From assembly GCA_030407085.1 (NCBI GenBank), contig CM059584.1, positions 141,722,001 through 141,786,000 of the forward strand: a stretch of DNA of 64,000 nucleotides. The letters are read 5' to 3'. Below the pieces are notes generated by a model that made no database searches, had not been told where the DNA came from, and saw nothing but the letters and a program-made list of their open reading frames with translations. A program made the translations under genes and the position numbers. Of the stretch, positions 1-11,400 are shown one piece after another. The stretch comes from Trichopria drosophilae (taxonomy: Eukaryota > Arthropoda > Insecta > Hymenoptera > Diapriidae). Positions within the stretch are counted from its first letter, which is position 1; the number at the start of each line of letters is the position of its first letter.

Positions 1-1086
1 ATTTTATTAAATTATATAAAAAAAGTCTGCATTGTATTAAAGTAAGTAAAAGATTTATTTATTGACATAAGATAAGTTTATTTTTGAAATATATAATCTA
101 CTCCAAGAAAAATTTCAATAATAGAGCGGTTATACTCCCGAATTGAAGTAAAAAATAAGGAGTAATAGATCCAATATGGCTCGTAATTATGGCAAATACA
201 TTATATTAACTACAGTTACATTATTCTTGGGTATTTTGGTCTGTATTACGAATCTGAAATCAGAGCAAAGAATCTCCAAAAAATACAATTTCGGATTTTC
301 ATTTTACTCAAATAATTTTTTTTCTTTATATTTGGTCGACCATTTTGGTTACGCCACTTTGAATGTTAAAAGATTCGTAAAGGTCAAATATTTAATCGAA
401 GAAAGCCATTAATTAAACTGTTTCTTTTAGTAAACCACGCGATAACTTTGTTTCGTCTATCTAACGTGAATTTGTAATCATATTTTTATGTTTGTATTAT
501 TCTTAACATATTAAATTTTCATTTTTAATGTTTATTTCAATCAGAACCTTATTTAATATTTTACAAAAAAAGGTATCATTGTAAAATCTTTAAATAATAC
601 GATATTATGTAGCTTCCTTTGTATAGTGGGCGTTACTACTTAAGCGAAGTGCCTTGCGATTTCAATATACTAAGATCTATAAAAGTTAATCTGAATTGCC
701 TCTTACTACTTAAGTAGTCATCCCAACTACTTATTTCTTCCGCGTAGAAATTATATGTGGTATTCTTAAGATTAATAAAAAGTTATACTTGAAGCAATTT
801 ATTTATTATGAAATGATTTAATGCAATGTCCATAGCAATTATTAGTGGAGGATAATTTTGTGCAGAAATTTATTCGAAACACGATTCTTAAACAATTTTG
901 TTAGACTTACGCAGTAGGAATCATGAAATATTGAAAAAATAATTTTCGATCTTTCTTTTTTTTTCATTTTTCCTTTTTTTCATAAATATTTTAACTGTTT
1001 AAACTAAGAGAAATGAAATTGAAATATCTCCTCATGCCGGATATTCTGTAAGGTATCTTTATGTATTTAAGACCTGTATTTTGCTT
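1..1086. other. AT-rich non-coding stretch, nothing recognised
   Basis: The stretch is AT-rich with many homopolymer runs. A 78-codon open frame at 176-412 has no recognisable domain and reads like chance AT-rich translation (many N, F, Y, L). The short motif TTACTACTTAAG occurs twice (about 633 and 704) and may be a remnant of a small repeat. No RNA gene or promoter is seen. Confidence 0.5.
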
Positions 1087-1115
1087 CTGAAGATGGCCCC
1101 TACTGAAGCTGAAAT
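1087..1115 (+). other. CTGAAGA...GAAA motif, degenerate retroelement-end-like
   Basis: CTGAAGA is followed by TGGCCCC, a short loop, then GCT and GAAA. The same order (CTGAAGA, stem, GAAA) recurs at 31963 and 61400. An ATTTATGGA stretch lies a few tens of bases downstream here (about 1135) and at 61464. The order recalls the catalytic core of hammerhead ribozymes, which are known from the ends of Penelope-like retroelements. Here the stem is only about 3 bp and the base after GAAA is T rather than C, so this is at best a decayed copy. Confidence 0.3.
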
Positions 1116-1462
1116 GGGATTTCGAGGATTTTTATTTATGGAACAATTAAAAATAATAAATAAGGAGACTAAATCAATTTCGAATCGTAAAGGCAGATTG
1201 ATAGATATTAATAATTAAATTCATGATAAAACGTAGTATTCTACTTGAAAAACAGAGAAACATGTGTTTTTTACATTTTCGTAAACTAATTTTTTGGATT
1301 TTTACGACTAACTTAAGATTTTGTCAAGCAAATAAAATTGTTGCAATTTTGTTATTCAAAGGCTTGAAAATTCCCCAATTTTCAAGCTTTTTAATTATGT
1401 CTGGACAGGTTTTGTTCCTTTTTGAAAATATGTCTTGAAAAATGAAAAAATTCGATAACTGA
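1116..1462. other. AT-rich non-coding stretch, nothing recognised
   Basis: No feature is supported. A 71-codon frame at 1223-1438 has ordinary AT-rich composition and no motif. Confidence 0.5.
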
Positions 1463-1855
1463 TACCACACCTTTCCTCAAGGACCAACAAGTTTAACAAA
1501 AATGTCAAAGAAGACTGTTGACGGCATCTTATTCTGCGTGTTTCGTACTTCCAAAATCAATTTCGATCGAAATCGTACTTGCTCGTTTTCCCAAAATAAT
1601 CCAAAAAGAGTTTTAAATCATTTTCTGCCATTTATGCAATAGTTGAATGTAATACGAAACTAGAGAAATTTGATTTTATATCACTTTTTACATCAATAAA
1701 ATGGTAAACATTTTCATAAAATTGTATTCATAAAATGATAAACATTATTTATAATTATAACATAAATAACTTTTTGACAGATTCAAAAAATTAGAATTTA
1801 TTTCTTGACCGCTTTTTATGTAATTATGACTCGATTTCTTGGTTTTACGGTCCTT

Positions 1856-2090
1856 TTACTACTCTCTAAATATGAATTAGTGAAATTTGACTAATTGATA
1901 GTCAAATTTGACTAATTGAAATAAGGAAAACTCAGTTACTAACAATTAGTAGAAAATTACTAATTGAAATAGTAGTTAAGTATAACTAAATGAATTGTGC
2001 TAATAATTGCGCTAACTAAATGAGATGTGCCCGTTGGGTTAGTAAATTCTGACCATTTTTCTAACTCATTAGTCAAATATATTTATCGCG
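1856..2090. repeat. Cluster of short ACTAATT/AATTAGT units
   Basis: The stretch opens with ACTCTCTAAATATGAATTAG, which resembles the left terminus of the TACTCTCTAAA family seen at 54036. It continues with many direct and inverted copies of ACTAATTG, AATTAGT and AACTAAATGA. A related piece (GAGTTAGTCAAA and GCCAACGG) lies near 32755-32822. This may be a small degenerate element nested between the arms of the larger inverted repeat. Confidence 0.45.
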
Positions 2091-2216
2091 AGTTTTTGAC
2101 AACGTGGAATCGTTACAAAATCAACTTATTGGACGATCCCTCATACGCGGAAAGATTGAAAAAGGCTGTTGTTGAGTTTTCCTCGTTACGGGTTTGATTG
2201 GGGTTTATTAACTTGT

Positions 2217-2345
2217 GTTTTTTTATATTTAAAGTACAAAAATTAATAAAAAAATAAAAAACATATAAAAGCAATAAAAAAATCAAAAAAATATAAATAA
2301 AAGAAAAAACAAAAATAAACAAAAAACAATAAACAAAACAAATAT
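2217..2345. repeat. A-rich low-complexity tract
   Basis: The plus strand is almost entirely A with isolated T and C, in an irregular (A4-7)T pattern. An 80-codon frame on the minus strand across it is a low-complexity artefact of F, Y, I and L residues. Confidence 0.8.
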
Positions 2346-2739
2346 GGCGCCACATTTTACTCTCTACGTTTAGGTCGTTAGCTCTGGGTACTGCAGAAGG
2401 AGAGTAACAGAAATGTAATTATTTAATTAAAATATATATATCATTTAATAATTTTACACGAAGGGCTATTGTGCGTGTCCTGAATATCGTTATTTAATTA
2501 TTAAAGTAGTAGGGTATCGATGCAAAATTGATTTGTTGTATTTTTATATTAAACTCTAATATTGCATAAATGGTAGAAAATGATTTAAAACTCTTTTTAG
2601 ATTATTTTATGAAAACGAGCAAGTACGATTTCGAGTAAAATTGATTTTGAAAGTACAAAATACGTGCAATAAGATGCCGTCAACAGTTTTCTTTGACATT
2701 TTTGTTAAACTTGTTGGTCCTTGAGGAACGGTGTGCAAT

Positions 2740-4283
2740 AATTCAAAGTTTTTATAAAAACAACAGAATTTTTTTCTCAACATTGTTACGATTTATAGAT
2801 AATGATACGTTATTTTTCTGTTTATGATAAGGATTTCAAATTTCTTAAAATCTCTTAAAATTCACGTTTTTAATGATTTTTAGTTGTTTCGACCGTGTTC
2901 TTTTATTTTCAATTTACAATACTATGTCTTGGATATATCCTGAAAAGTACAGAATATTGATATGTGAGACTAATAACTAATCCTTTAAAAGAAGAAACAA
3001 TATATATTTCTAAAAAAAGTATCGCCTTCTTAAAATTTTTCTGTACTCTAGTAACACAATAAAAAAAATTTCTAAAACAAACCAATATTTTTTTGTTTCT
3101 TTGTTTTTTTTAACGGTGATTGTTCGTTTCTTTATACTATGTTGAGTTGTTTTGCTGTGGAATTGAACCTCATCAATGTTTTAAAAATCTCTTGTATTAT
3201 GTACAAAAATATAACACACTTGAAAATGTATTTCAAGTTTATATGTTATTCATACGATTAATGTAACACAAAGAAAAACAAGTTAATATAATATTGCAAA
3301 AAATAATTTTCTTATGTTTCCTAATTCAACAAAATTGGAATAAATTTAATGCTTAAAATTCGATAAAACATTTATTCTGTAAAAAGTCGATTCGTGGGCA
3401 GCACAACTTTCTTTCATAAATTAAATGTTTTGAAAAAAAAATTTTCATCTAAAGCTGATTCTATTTAGAATATGTTTTTTTAAACGGTATAATTTAAATT
3501 TCGAAATTCCAAAGTTTCACTATGTTGACTAAAAACTTATTCGATCGTGACGTGATTATCACTACATTTATTTCGTAAAGTTATAACTATATATGTTAGC
3601 AGATTTAAATGATGGTGTGATTGAAAATATCATACTTAAAAGTGAAATATTTAAACAAATGAAAATGGTCTGGATAGATTCGAAGTACCTTACTAAATCA
3701 ATCATTGATCTCCTTAGTCACTGACAATCCTAGATAATCATTTATACAAGAAAAGCATGTTTAGTCCATGCAATTATTAATTAACATATCTTTAATGGTA
3801 AAAAATGTATACTTGGTTTGTGGATGGCACGTGTTAACCACAATCGCAATTTGAATTCAATTACGAATTACTCAGATTTCTATCACCGGCAACACGTGAA
3901 ATATGACAATTTCCTTGTGTTATAAATACAATGTAATTATCGGATTTGAAAATTATATTACTAAAATTTTTTTAATCTGGTATATTTCAGGAGTAAAGTT
4001 ATATAATTTTCGATCATGCTGAGAGTGTTTTAACGTAATAATTCATGTTGAGTTTCTTATATTCTTGCATGCATATTAATAATATTTAATCATTATAGGT
4101 TCAAATATGTGTAATTGTAGAATATAAATAAACTATTTTTATTAGTTACTTTATCTCCCATAAAATAAAATTACGTATCGGGGAAAAATTAACAAAAAAT
4201 CGCCACCTATTGTATGCTAGACTGTTGTTGCGTTCGAATGCCATGCGTATTTTAGTTAGTAATTTTAAATAACATTTTGCATC
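2740..4283. other. AT-rich non-coding stretch, nothing recognised
   Basis: No open frame of note, repeat pair or RNA-like fold was recognised between the inverted-repeat element and the CAGT-ended element. Confidence 0.5.
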
Positions 4284-4285
4284 TA

Positions 4286-4535
4286 CAGTAGAGTCCCCGT
4301 ATATTTACTCACTCGGTACTTCCCCTCTCGTCTCGTTATATTTACGGAAAGAAGGGGAGCGTTGCTTCTCCCACTCCTCTCAATCGCGTTATGTCCGTGA
4401 CGTCACAGCAGGCCCTTCATGAGGCCCAAGCCAGCAAGGTGGGGGGGGGGGGAAGAGAGCAGCAACTGGTAAATGTAACGAGACGAAACCGGGCAAATAT
4501 ACTGGGCGAGACTCAATTACGCCGGGACTTGACTG
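4286..4535. mobile_element. 250-bp TA-flanked MITE, Tc1/mariner/pogo-like ends
   Basis: The termini are CAGTAGAGTCCCC on the left and GGGACTTGACTG on the right, each flanked by TA (4284-4285 and 4536-4537). The inverted similarity runs about 60 bp inward, with CTCGTCTCGTTA on one side and TAACGAGACGA on the other. TA flanks and CAGT ends are typical of the Tc1/mariner group, and the wording of the end is closest to pogo-type elements. The GC-rich centre contains a run of 12 G (4441-4452). It has no coding capacity, so it is a non-autonomous copy. Confidence 0.8.
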
Positions 4536-4537
4536 TA

Positions 4538-7009
4538 TTTCAACTATAAATAGGAAATAATACGAACTTATCAATATATCAGTAGACTAAATTTGTATAC
4601 ACGTGCTAGTGGATTCAATTTCAAATACACATTTGTTCTCGAAGAAATTAATCTATAATTTATAAAATACGTGTTATTATTTGTTTGAAAAGTTTATGCT
4701 TTTTCATTATTCTAAAATATGCTCACACATCGTTTACTAAGCGTTCGTTTACTACTGAACAATATTTCTGCATACGTGAATATTGATTACGTGTAATGAA
4801 ATCAAATGAGCGCGTGTATTGTGGAAACACGTTTTTCTACACAATATAATCTTTATGTCCTATTTCTTATCTTCCGTCAGACTATCTTAAAAATTAATTA
4901 TTTGTTTGTTAAATGCTAAATTAAATATATTAAATTAATTAAATGTATTAATTGGTAGAAACTTTGACTTTTCAGTATTGGATACCAATTTTCCAAGTGA
5001 AAATCGGAAATAATTGAGTAAAAATCCAATAATTAATTAGGTCCTATCGTGATGTGATCAACAGGTGTAGAAAATGACGAATAAGTTGTAATAGATAATA
5101 TCGTGTGTGCAAAATATTATCTTCCCGAGCCTTAATCTGAGATTAAAAACCTCGGAAGCGAAAGTAGGCCCCGTGTACCACCTTACATCTTACAAGTGCA
5201 AGGAACACCTGGTACAGAGAGTTCACCTGTGCTCCACTATTAAAATTTCTTCACCTGGACTTCATTAAGTCAAGTACTCAAGCTGCGTGCATAATTTTTT
5301 TACCAAAGATCCGAAAAGATTTTTATTACGTATAACGATTCATTATTTAGAGTAATTATTTTCTTAAAGTAGCAATCCTCGTATTTAATAGCAGTAATAC
5401 ATTGGACTGAAAAGACAATCATGAATCAAGCAAGGAATATGTTAGAAACTGTCTAACCTCATTGAAACCTAATTTTGGGAGACGGATTTTTATTTGGCCC
5501 CTGAGGGCTATTTGAGAACATTACCGAGAGGTGCCTTCGGTCGTTGACCCCTGATTGCACTGCATTTAAGTACATACGGGGGGCCAACTGAAATGAATTT
5601 GTGTTTATTGTCTTTATATCTCATTTTTTATCGACTGTTTCGAATTTCTATTATGATATTTCGATATCACACATCAAAATCTAAAAGGATCCCAGTTTCC
5701 AAAAGAACTGGTTAACTAGGACTTCTTGTAACTGAATTTCTTTTCGAATCACTATAAATCTGCGTTATAATTGAATCGTAATTGATTCTCATCAATGAAA
5801 CGTGGATCGACTACTTTGCAAATCTCGTTTTGAAAAAACGAAATGGATGGCCACAGGGCGAATCTGGTTTCACCGTGATTCTCATGCGGCATAACGGTGA
5901 AAAGAAAATCTGCTCGTGCATTCATAAGACACAATAAGTAATAAGAGAAGAGTATATACTCGTCATAAATTCTTGCATCCCCTTCAGCCTTGCTCATGTG
6001 AGAGACGTATAGGTACGGGAAAGGCACCGTAAGGGGCACAGGCGATCTATTTATATTCGTGATCATTCTTTCGCTTCTACACGGCTCCTGCATTTGACTG
6101 TCAGACCACTTAAGATTCCGAAATGAGCAGATGAGCATGGAAATAGACCTCAATTTGTATTCGCCAGTCTATTTTTTCCTAACTGGATCCGTAAATTTTT
6201 TCGCGGAATCTTTTCCGCGCCTTTCGGACGAGTATATATCAGGTTGTTGGAGCCGCTTTCGATCTTCATTCATGTTTCATTCAGCTTTACTAATGGATTG
6301 CGTCATCCCGGACAGACGGAGTGACGGAACTTTTATGGTGCGACCGGTCATTTTGCTGAATTCTTAATTGCGATTTCATGAGCGTTTTACTACCGACGTG
6401 GTTCATCGGTTGCGATTGTAAGTAGCATATCGATGAGACATGATTCATGTCATTCGTGAATCCAGACACATTGGTTTTCCCTGAAAATTTTATTTCTTTA
6501 TTAGTGTCTTCTGCTGTTAATTTGTACAAGTTCGAGGAATGTTTCCTAGTTATTTTTTCGTTTCTTTATGATAAATTGTGGAATTTCTATAATTTTGAAC
6601 TCGTTAAATTTACATAAGTAATTTACTTAAATTACGAGCACGAAAAGTTGTCAAAACATCATTTAAATTCAGGAAGAGATCCGATCAAAATGTAATAAAA
6701 AGTACTTTCGGAGGAGTGCGGGACAAGACTTGACTTATTATAACACATCATACAATCATATCGACATTTAGAAAATTCTTAGTTTAGTTTATTAATATGC
6801 CAAAGTATAAACTGGTTTCGTTCGTAGCATAAATTCATAACCTAGATTCTCATTCGATTTTTAAGTTTCTAAATCCAAATTAATCAAATACGAATACTGA
6901 ACAAAATTTCAAACTCACTTATTTATTGAGATATGTTTAATTTTTGAAAGAAAATGTGACTTATTTATTGGACAAATTAAATTATCCTACTTCAGAAATA
7001 TGTTTATGA
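4538..7009. other. Non-coding stretch with a few chance frames
   Basis: The longest frame here is 133 codons on the minus strand (5752-6153). It has no domain I recognise, no signal peptide or repeated motif, and no flanking splice signals that convince me. A short GC-richer patch at 5470-5590 and one at 6040-6360 have balanced base composition and could be exonic or regulatory, but nothing specific supports this. Confidence 0.4.
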
Positions 7010-7013
7010 TTAA

Positions 7014-8080
7014 CCCATTAACGCCTGAAATGACAATTTTTATGCTTCATTTTCAATCAAGTATTTCGTATCAAAATCAAAGTTGAAAACAATTGAGAGG
7101 TGCGTATCCTACTGTTTTCGAGGTCGCTCTTCAAGATTCCGAGGACAAAATTGAGTTTCAGCCATCAGAAATTCCAATATGGCGCCGAATATGAAAAAAC
7201 ATTTTTATACTTATCAATTTTTTCGAGCTATTAGAAAATTGGGATTCTATTGAAACTCTGAACAAAGGTGAACAAAATACTTCAATTTTAAGGAAAAATT
7301 TGACTTTTATACCCTAGATCATTCTAACGACCTCAAAATGGCGTCAGCAATGAAAATGTCTTTGAGAAATTTATGGACGCTCTAACTCAAAAACTACGAA
7401 CTTTAAAAAAAAATGCCCACAATGAAAAGTTCTTAAAATTCATCAAGCGATATAGTGGAATTTTTTCAAAATTTTTTGATGAGCTTTTGAGACATTTTTT
7501 TTCAACATTTTTTTCAAAATTGTAATTTATTTACAAAAAATTCTGAAAAAAATTTAGTGTATTCTCTGATGAATTCTAAGAGTTATTCGTTCTTTGCAAT
7601 TTTTTCGAAAAGTTGATAGTTTTCCAGAAAATGAATTTCAAATATTATAGTTTAGGATTCCCCCCCCCCCCAAAAACTATTAACTTTTGGAGAATTTTTC
7701 ATAAATAAATTATGATTTTGAAAAAAAATTTCTCAAAATGTCATCACAAAAATCTGAAAAAATTCCACTATATTTCTCGATTAATTCTAAGAACTTTTCA
7801 TTCTTAGCATTTTTTTATAACAGCATGTAGTTTTTGAGTTAGAACGTTCCGAAATTTTTCAAAGAATTTTTCATTGTTGACGCCATTTTGAGGTCGTTAC
7901 AATGATGTGGAACATATTGAAATTCCTGATGGCTGAAACGCAATTTCGACCTCGGAATCTTGAAGAGCGACCTCGAAAACAATAGAATTTGTACCTTTCA
8001 ATTGTTTTCAACTTCGATTTTGATATGAAATACTTGATTGATAATGAAGTATAAAAAATGCCATTTCAGGCGTTAATGGG
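7014..8080. mobile_element. piggyBac-like palindromic element, TTAA target sites
   Basis: The element begins TTAA-CCCATTAACGCCTG and ends CAGGCGTTAATGGG-TTAA, so both ends have a TTAA (7010-7013 and 8081-8084) next to a CCC/GGG terminus. That is the classic piggyBac-group signature. The inverted similarity does not stop at the termini: it continues through landmarks such as CGACCTCAAAATGGCGTCA and its complement to near the centre (about 7540/7690). The whole 1067 bp would therefore fold into one long hairpin. The left arm carries roughly 100 bp without a partner (about 7185-7310). A run of 12 C lies at 7660-7671. It contains no transposase, so it is non-autonomous. Confidence 0.85.
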
Positions 8081-8084
8081 TTAA

Positions 8085-9226
8085 CTGTACGTTTTAAAAT
8101 TTATTAACGGTTAATTAAACTCAACTGGTTTCATTTCAGCAAATGCCTACTGTTTTCTGTTTCGTTTTGTACTAATTTCGATTTATAAAGGACTCATTGA
8201 TTAGGTACTAAAATCTTCATATCGTTGAATTTTTAGGTTATGTCACGAGTTTCCGAAGCGCTTCAAATATATTTCCAATAAGAATATTTGTTTTGCTGCA
8301 TTACGCAATAATAATAAAAATTTAATTAAATTTAGTTTCTTTCTCCTTCAAAATGTCATTATCTAATGAAAAAACACGTATTTTCCACGTTCTGTATAAA
8401 TAATCTGAATACAAGGCTTCTCTCGATGATGTTTGTTCAATTACATGCTCGCTTGTCTAGAGCTCGCTTGAAAGAATAATTTTATTCCGGTCGCTTGCGG
8501 GTGAAAGATACAAGGTAGAGCGCCACATGGTGGACGAAGAGGAACCAACATATCGTAAATGCAACTTATTTGTTTTTTTTTATACTCACCTTAAATAAAT
8601 GGTTATTTAATTACTGTACAATGTAATTATGTTAATTAAATGTTCATCGTGCTTATAAACATCAATTCATGTTTATATAAAGTAAATATATAAAAATTAA
8701 GAATGAAATTTCTCAAACTGACAATATGTTACTTGAATTAAGTAGATATATTTACTTATGTCAAATAAACCATTTTAGGAAATTTATATATTGTTTTTAA
8801 CTTTTTTCTCCAGTGATTAAGTAATTGAATCATGTTTGAAATATCGCGAGTTACGTACATTTGTGTACATTAAAAAAGCTTACGTTATCAAAGAGTTTAT
8901 GAATTCTTATACGAGCATCTTTAAAAGTAGATATAAAACACTCATTTCAATTTCAACAGGCAATCGTGAATAATACGTCGTGCGTAGTAATGCTTCCGAA
9001 GTTTCAAACACTTTTGAATAACTTTACCGTGAACATTGTAACGTTATTTTCGACAAGAATAAAATAGAAAAACCGAAATTCCAATGTTATTTTTTTAATC
9101 AGTTAATTGAAACAAGAGGGCAAAAAAATAATTCTTTTCTTCGAAATGTATGGCTATTATATCATATTCCAAACAATACTATTGTAATTTTACTATACAT
9201 TCGAAACAGTGAGTTTTCCCCGAGGG
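8085..9226. other. AT-rich non-coding stretch, nothing recognised
   Basis: No supported gene or element. A short GC-richer patch (about 8445-8555) contains the near-palindrome CCACATGGTGG. Confidence 0.45.
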
Positions 9227-9450
9227 CCACTAGATGGAGTCCCAATCCGAAAACGAAGTCGATGATAAAAAAAATATATACGGATAAAGTGCATAATAAA
9301 TGAGTAAATATTGGCTGGGGAATTTATCAAGTTGCAAAAAGATAATAATAAATTGTGGTCTTTTACTCTTTTTGTTGAAAGAGGTCGGTACTCTCATGAA
9401 TACTAATTTTGGGCGATTTTATTTATGGATTTGGGCGCCATCTAGCATAC
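9227..9450. promoter_or_regulatory. Pair of CTCF-like motifs in convergent orientation
   Basis: CCACTAGATGGAG lies on the plus strand at 9227-9239. Its near-complement GGCGCCATCTAGCA lies at 9434-9447, reading TGCTAGATGGCGCC on the minus strand. Both fit the conserved CTCF core, roughly CCACYAGRKGGCRS, with the first having A where C is usual. The two point towards each other about 200 bp apart. The motif is short and could occur by chance; this is inference from the known consensus. Confidence 0.35.
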
Positions 9451-9519
9451 CAAAGAAGATTTAATTGCATTTAAAATTTGTATTTAGTCTTCTCTTTTTA
9501 CCTTGATGTCAATTTAATA

Positions 9520-9556
9520 CGCTCATACTATATATATATTTATTTATATATATAAC
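9520..9556. repeat. TA-rich microsatellite
   Basis: Alternating TATATATA tracts are interrupted by TTTATT. There is no other content. Confidence 0.7.
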
Positions 9557-9774
9557 TTAAAAAGTCAATATAAATGTGAAACAACAAGTTACACAATTTA
9601 TTGCTTATATTATAGCAGACAATTTTCCATTATATGATGTAAGAATTGTCTGTACCAGATAACGGTTAATTACTTCCAGTAAAAGCAGTGAAAATGTCTT
9701 GTGTGTTTTTCTTGATGTATGTGACTTTTTTTTATGAAGATTTCAAACGGATGGAAATGGCTGTTAGGGCTCAT

Positions 9775-10596
9775 AAGTAACACTACCCAAGTGCCAATCG
9801 GGGATTGACTTTTTTTATGTGGGTTTTGTAGAGAATTGAAAAATATGGAGATACCTATTTTTTCTTTTCTGCGGAGATGACGATTTAAGGAGTAAAAATA
9901 GAGGTTGAATCCAGTCATTTATCAGAAATTTTAAGACATAGCCTCGTCTTATTTTTTACCATTGGCCAAATTGTTTAGCAAAGATTGTTTATATTAATTC
10001 ATTAAGTTGAGAGTATACGTAAATTAGTTAAATATACATTTGTTCAAATACATATTGACCCATTAGAAATAACTGATACTTTTCAATATATATATATGAA
10101 AAGAAATACCGCGTTTTTGTGCGGCTTTTTAAGTTTTGACTTTGAAAATGACCTTAACGATTATCTTCGTGGTCATATTCGTGACCGCATAAATGTATTA
10201 ATTACACATTTCTTCACATATATATTTACCTATTTGATAAAACTCATATTTTTCAATATATATACCTCAAAAAGCAAAAAACGCGATTTTGAGTGTATGT
10301 TTTGGGGTTTTGATCCTGAAAATGACCTTGCCGGCAATTTTCATGATCATATTCGTAATCAGCGCCTCAAATTACATAAATATATGAAGTTTCAACTAAA
10401 TCGCTTGTCAGCACTATTCGTAAATATATCCGAATTAAATTTTTTATTAAAAAATTCAATATTTCAACCCCTATTTTCACCCCTTAAATCGTTATCTCCG
10501 CAGAAAAGAAAAAATACGTATCTCATATTTTTCGATTCTCTACAAAACCCACGTAATAAAAAGTCAATTCCTGATTGGCACTTGGGTAGTGTTAAA
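9775..10596. mobile_element. Inverted-repeat element with ~135-bp arms
   Basis: The left arm (about 9775-9912) and right arm (about 10463-10596) are reverse complements. AACACTACCCAAGTGCCAATC on the left matches GATTGGCACTTGGGTAGTGTT on the right. TTTTTTCTTTTCTGCGGAGA matches TCTCCGCAGAAAAGAAAAAA. The centre holds two copies of a ~170-bp direct repeat. No transposase frame is present; the 177-codon frame at 10096-10629 spans repeat DNA and is not credible as a gene. The superfamily is not assigned. Confidence 0.75.
10030..10385. repeat. Two ~170-bp direct repeats
   Basis: TTTCAATATATATA at 10081 recurs at 10251. It is followed in both copies by an AAAA/ACGCG/TTTT stretch, then TGAAAATGACCTT, then TCATATTCGT and a run ending in ACATAAATAT or similar. 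The copies are diverged but in the same order. They sit between the arms of the inverted-repeat element. Confidence 0.65.
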
Positions 10597-10629
10597 TCAC
10601 GTATTTCCAAAATCATGACGAGTAACTAA

Positions 10630-10725
10630 GTAGCACAGTAGCTGCGGTGATGTTGCAGCAAAAATTTACTGCATTTTGGTCACCGCAACTTGTGTGGTTT
10701 GTGCTACTGGCGTTATATTGCGGGT
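10630..10725. repeat. Short imperfect palindrome (~85 bp)
   Basis: AGTAGCACA and GCGGTGA on the left match TCACCGC and TGTGCTACT on the right, with TTGCAGCAAAAATTTACTGCA in part of the loop. It could fold into a two-part hairpin. It abuts the right arm of the preceding inverted-repeat element and may be a small element or its border. Confidence 0.5.
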
Positions 10726-10989
10726 TGCAGCTTTTGAAATATGCGGTCTTACGAAATTTTTGAGATGCAAGTTTTTGCTCACAAATAAGACACGGTAGCC
10801 ACTGAAATAAAATCGAAGTAAATATTTTAGTAGATCTTGACCCGCAAATTATTTCATAATCATACCCGGAAATGTATTTTATTTGATATTTTAAGGGAAT
10901 TTTGCACAGCTTTTTACAGGAAAGGTTTTGAAATGCGAAATTTCATCGAAAGACGCCTCATATGTAACGTTACTCTTATGATTATTACA

Positions 10990-11400
10990 CGGGTATCACA
11001 CGCAGGTAGATTGCGCAGCACTCGGCTACTAGACTTGCCAACTGCATCCGCGTATAAATATACACCAAGAAGAGCGAGTGCACCCATACGAACTCTGGTT
11101 GCGTTCACCGTTGGTGATCGGAATGCAGGAATCTACCTGGGGCCCACGTTGCAGCCGCGGGTGAAGGTGTTCGCGGTGCAAGGTTGCCGAGCAGGAAGGA
11201 AATTTCACGCAACCGAGAAAAACCTAGGAGTGAGTTCCTGGCGAGCGTCCAGCAGAACGACCAGACGTTAGTTATCCCGCGGGAAAAACTGTCAAAACCG
11301 AGGGGGGCGGCATGGGGAAATCGAGGAAGATTAAAGAAGCTCGGGAGGGGTTGGAGTGCAAATCGCGATTGGATCGCTTGGCATTAAAAGAGGGGAATTG
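10990..11400. other. GC-richer, CpG-containing island
   Basis: Base composition changes sharply from the AT-rich surroundings, with many CpG dinucleotides. Short frames overlap on both strands (for example 10837-11271 plus), which is what GC-rich DNA produces by chance. It could be a promoter or 5' exon region, since a TATAAATA lies at 11053. No domain or clear splice pair was recognised. Confidence 0.4.
11053..11060 (+). promoter_or_regulatory. TATA-box candidate
   Basis: TATAAATA lies inside CGTATAAATATACAC at the edge of the GC-richer island. The identical 15-base string occurs at 55610 in another GC island. No perfect insect initiator (TCAGT) lies at the expected distance of about 30 bases, so this is weak. 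Confidence 0.25.

Larger units (their letters stand above)
1463..2739. mobile_element. Inverted-repeat element of about 1.28 kb with ~178-bp arms
   Basis: The left arm (about 1463-1640) and right arm (about 2561-2739) are reverse complements with scattered mismatches. Shared landmarks are CTCAAGGACCAACAAG with CTTGTTGGTCCTTGAG near the ends, and GAGTTTTAAATCATTTTCT with AGAAAATGATTTAAAACTC on the inside. The interior has no meaningful reading frame. It holds an AATTAGT-rich cluster and an A-rich tract, so it looks like a non-autonomous foldback or terminal-inverted-repeat transposon. No clear target duplication is visible and the superfamily is not assigned. Confidence 0.75.

Noticed and set aside
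2113..2355. 80-codon minus-strand frame with membrane-like residues
   Set aside because: Translation of an A-rich low-complexity tract; the hydrophobic run is a codon artefact.
5752..6153. 133-codon minus-strand open frame
   Set aside because: No domain, signal or repeated motif, ordinary composition, and no convincing splice context; length is possible by chance here.
10096..10629. 177-codon plus-strand open frame, the longest in the window
   Set aside because: It spans a tandem direct repeat and the right arm of an inverted-repeat element, so openness reflects repeat composition rather than coding.
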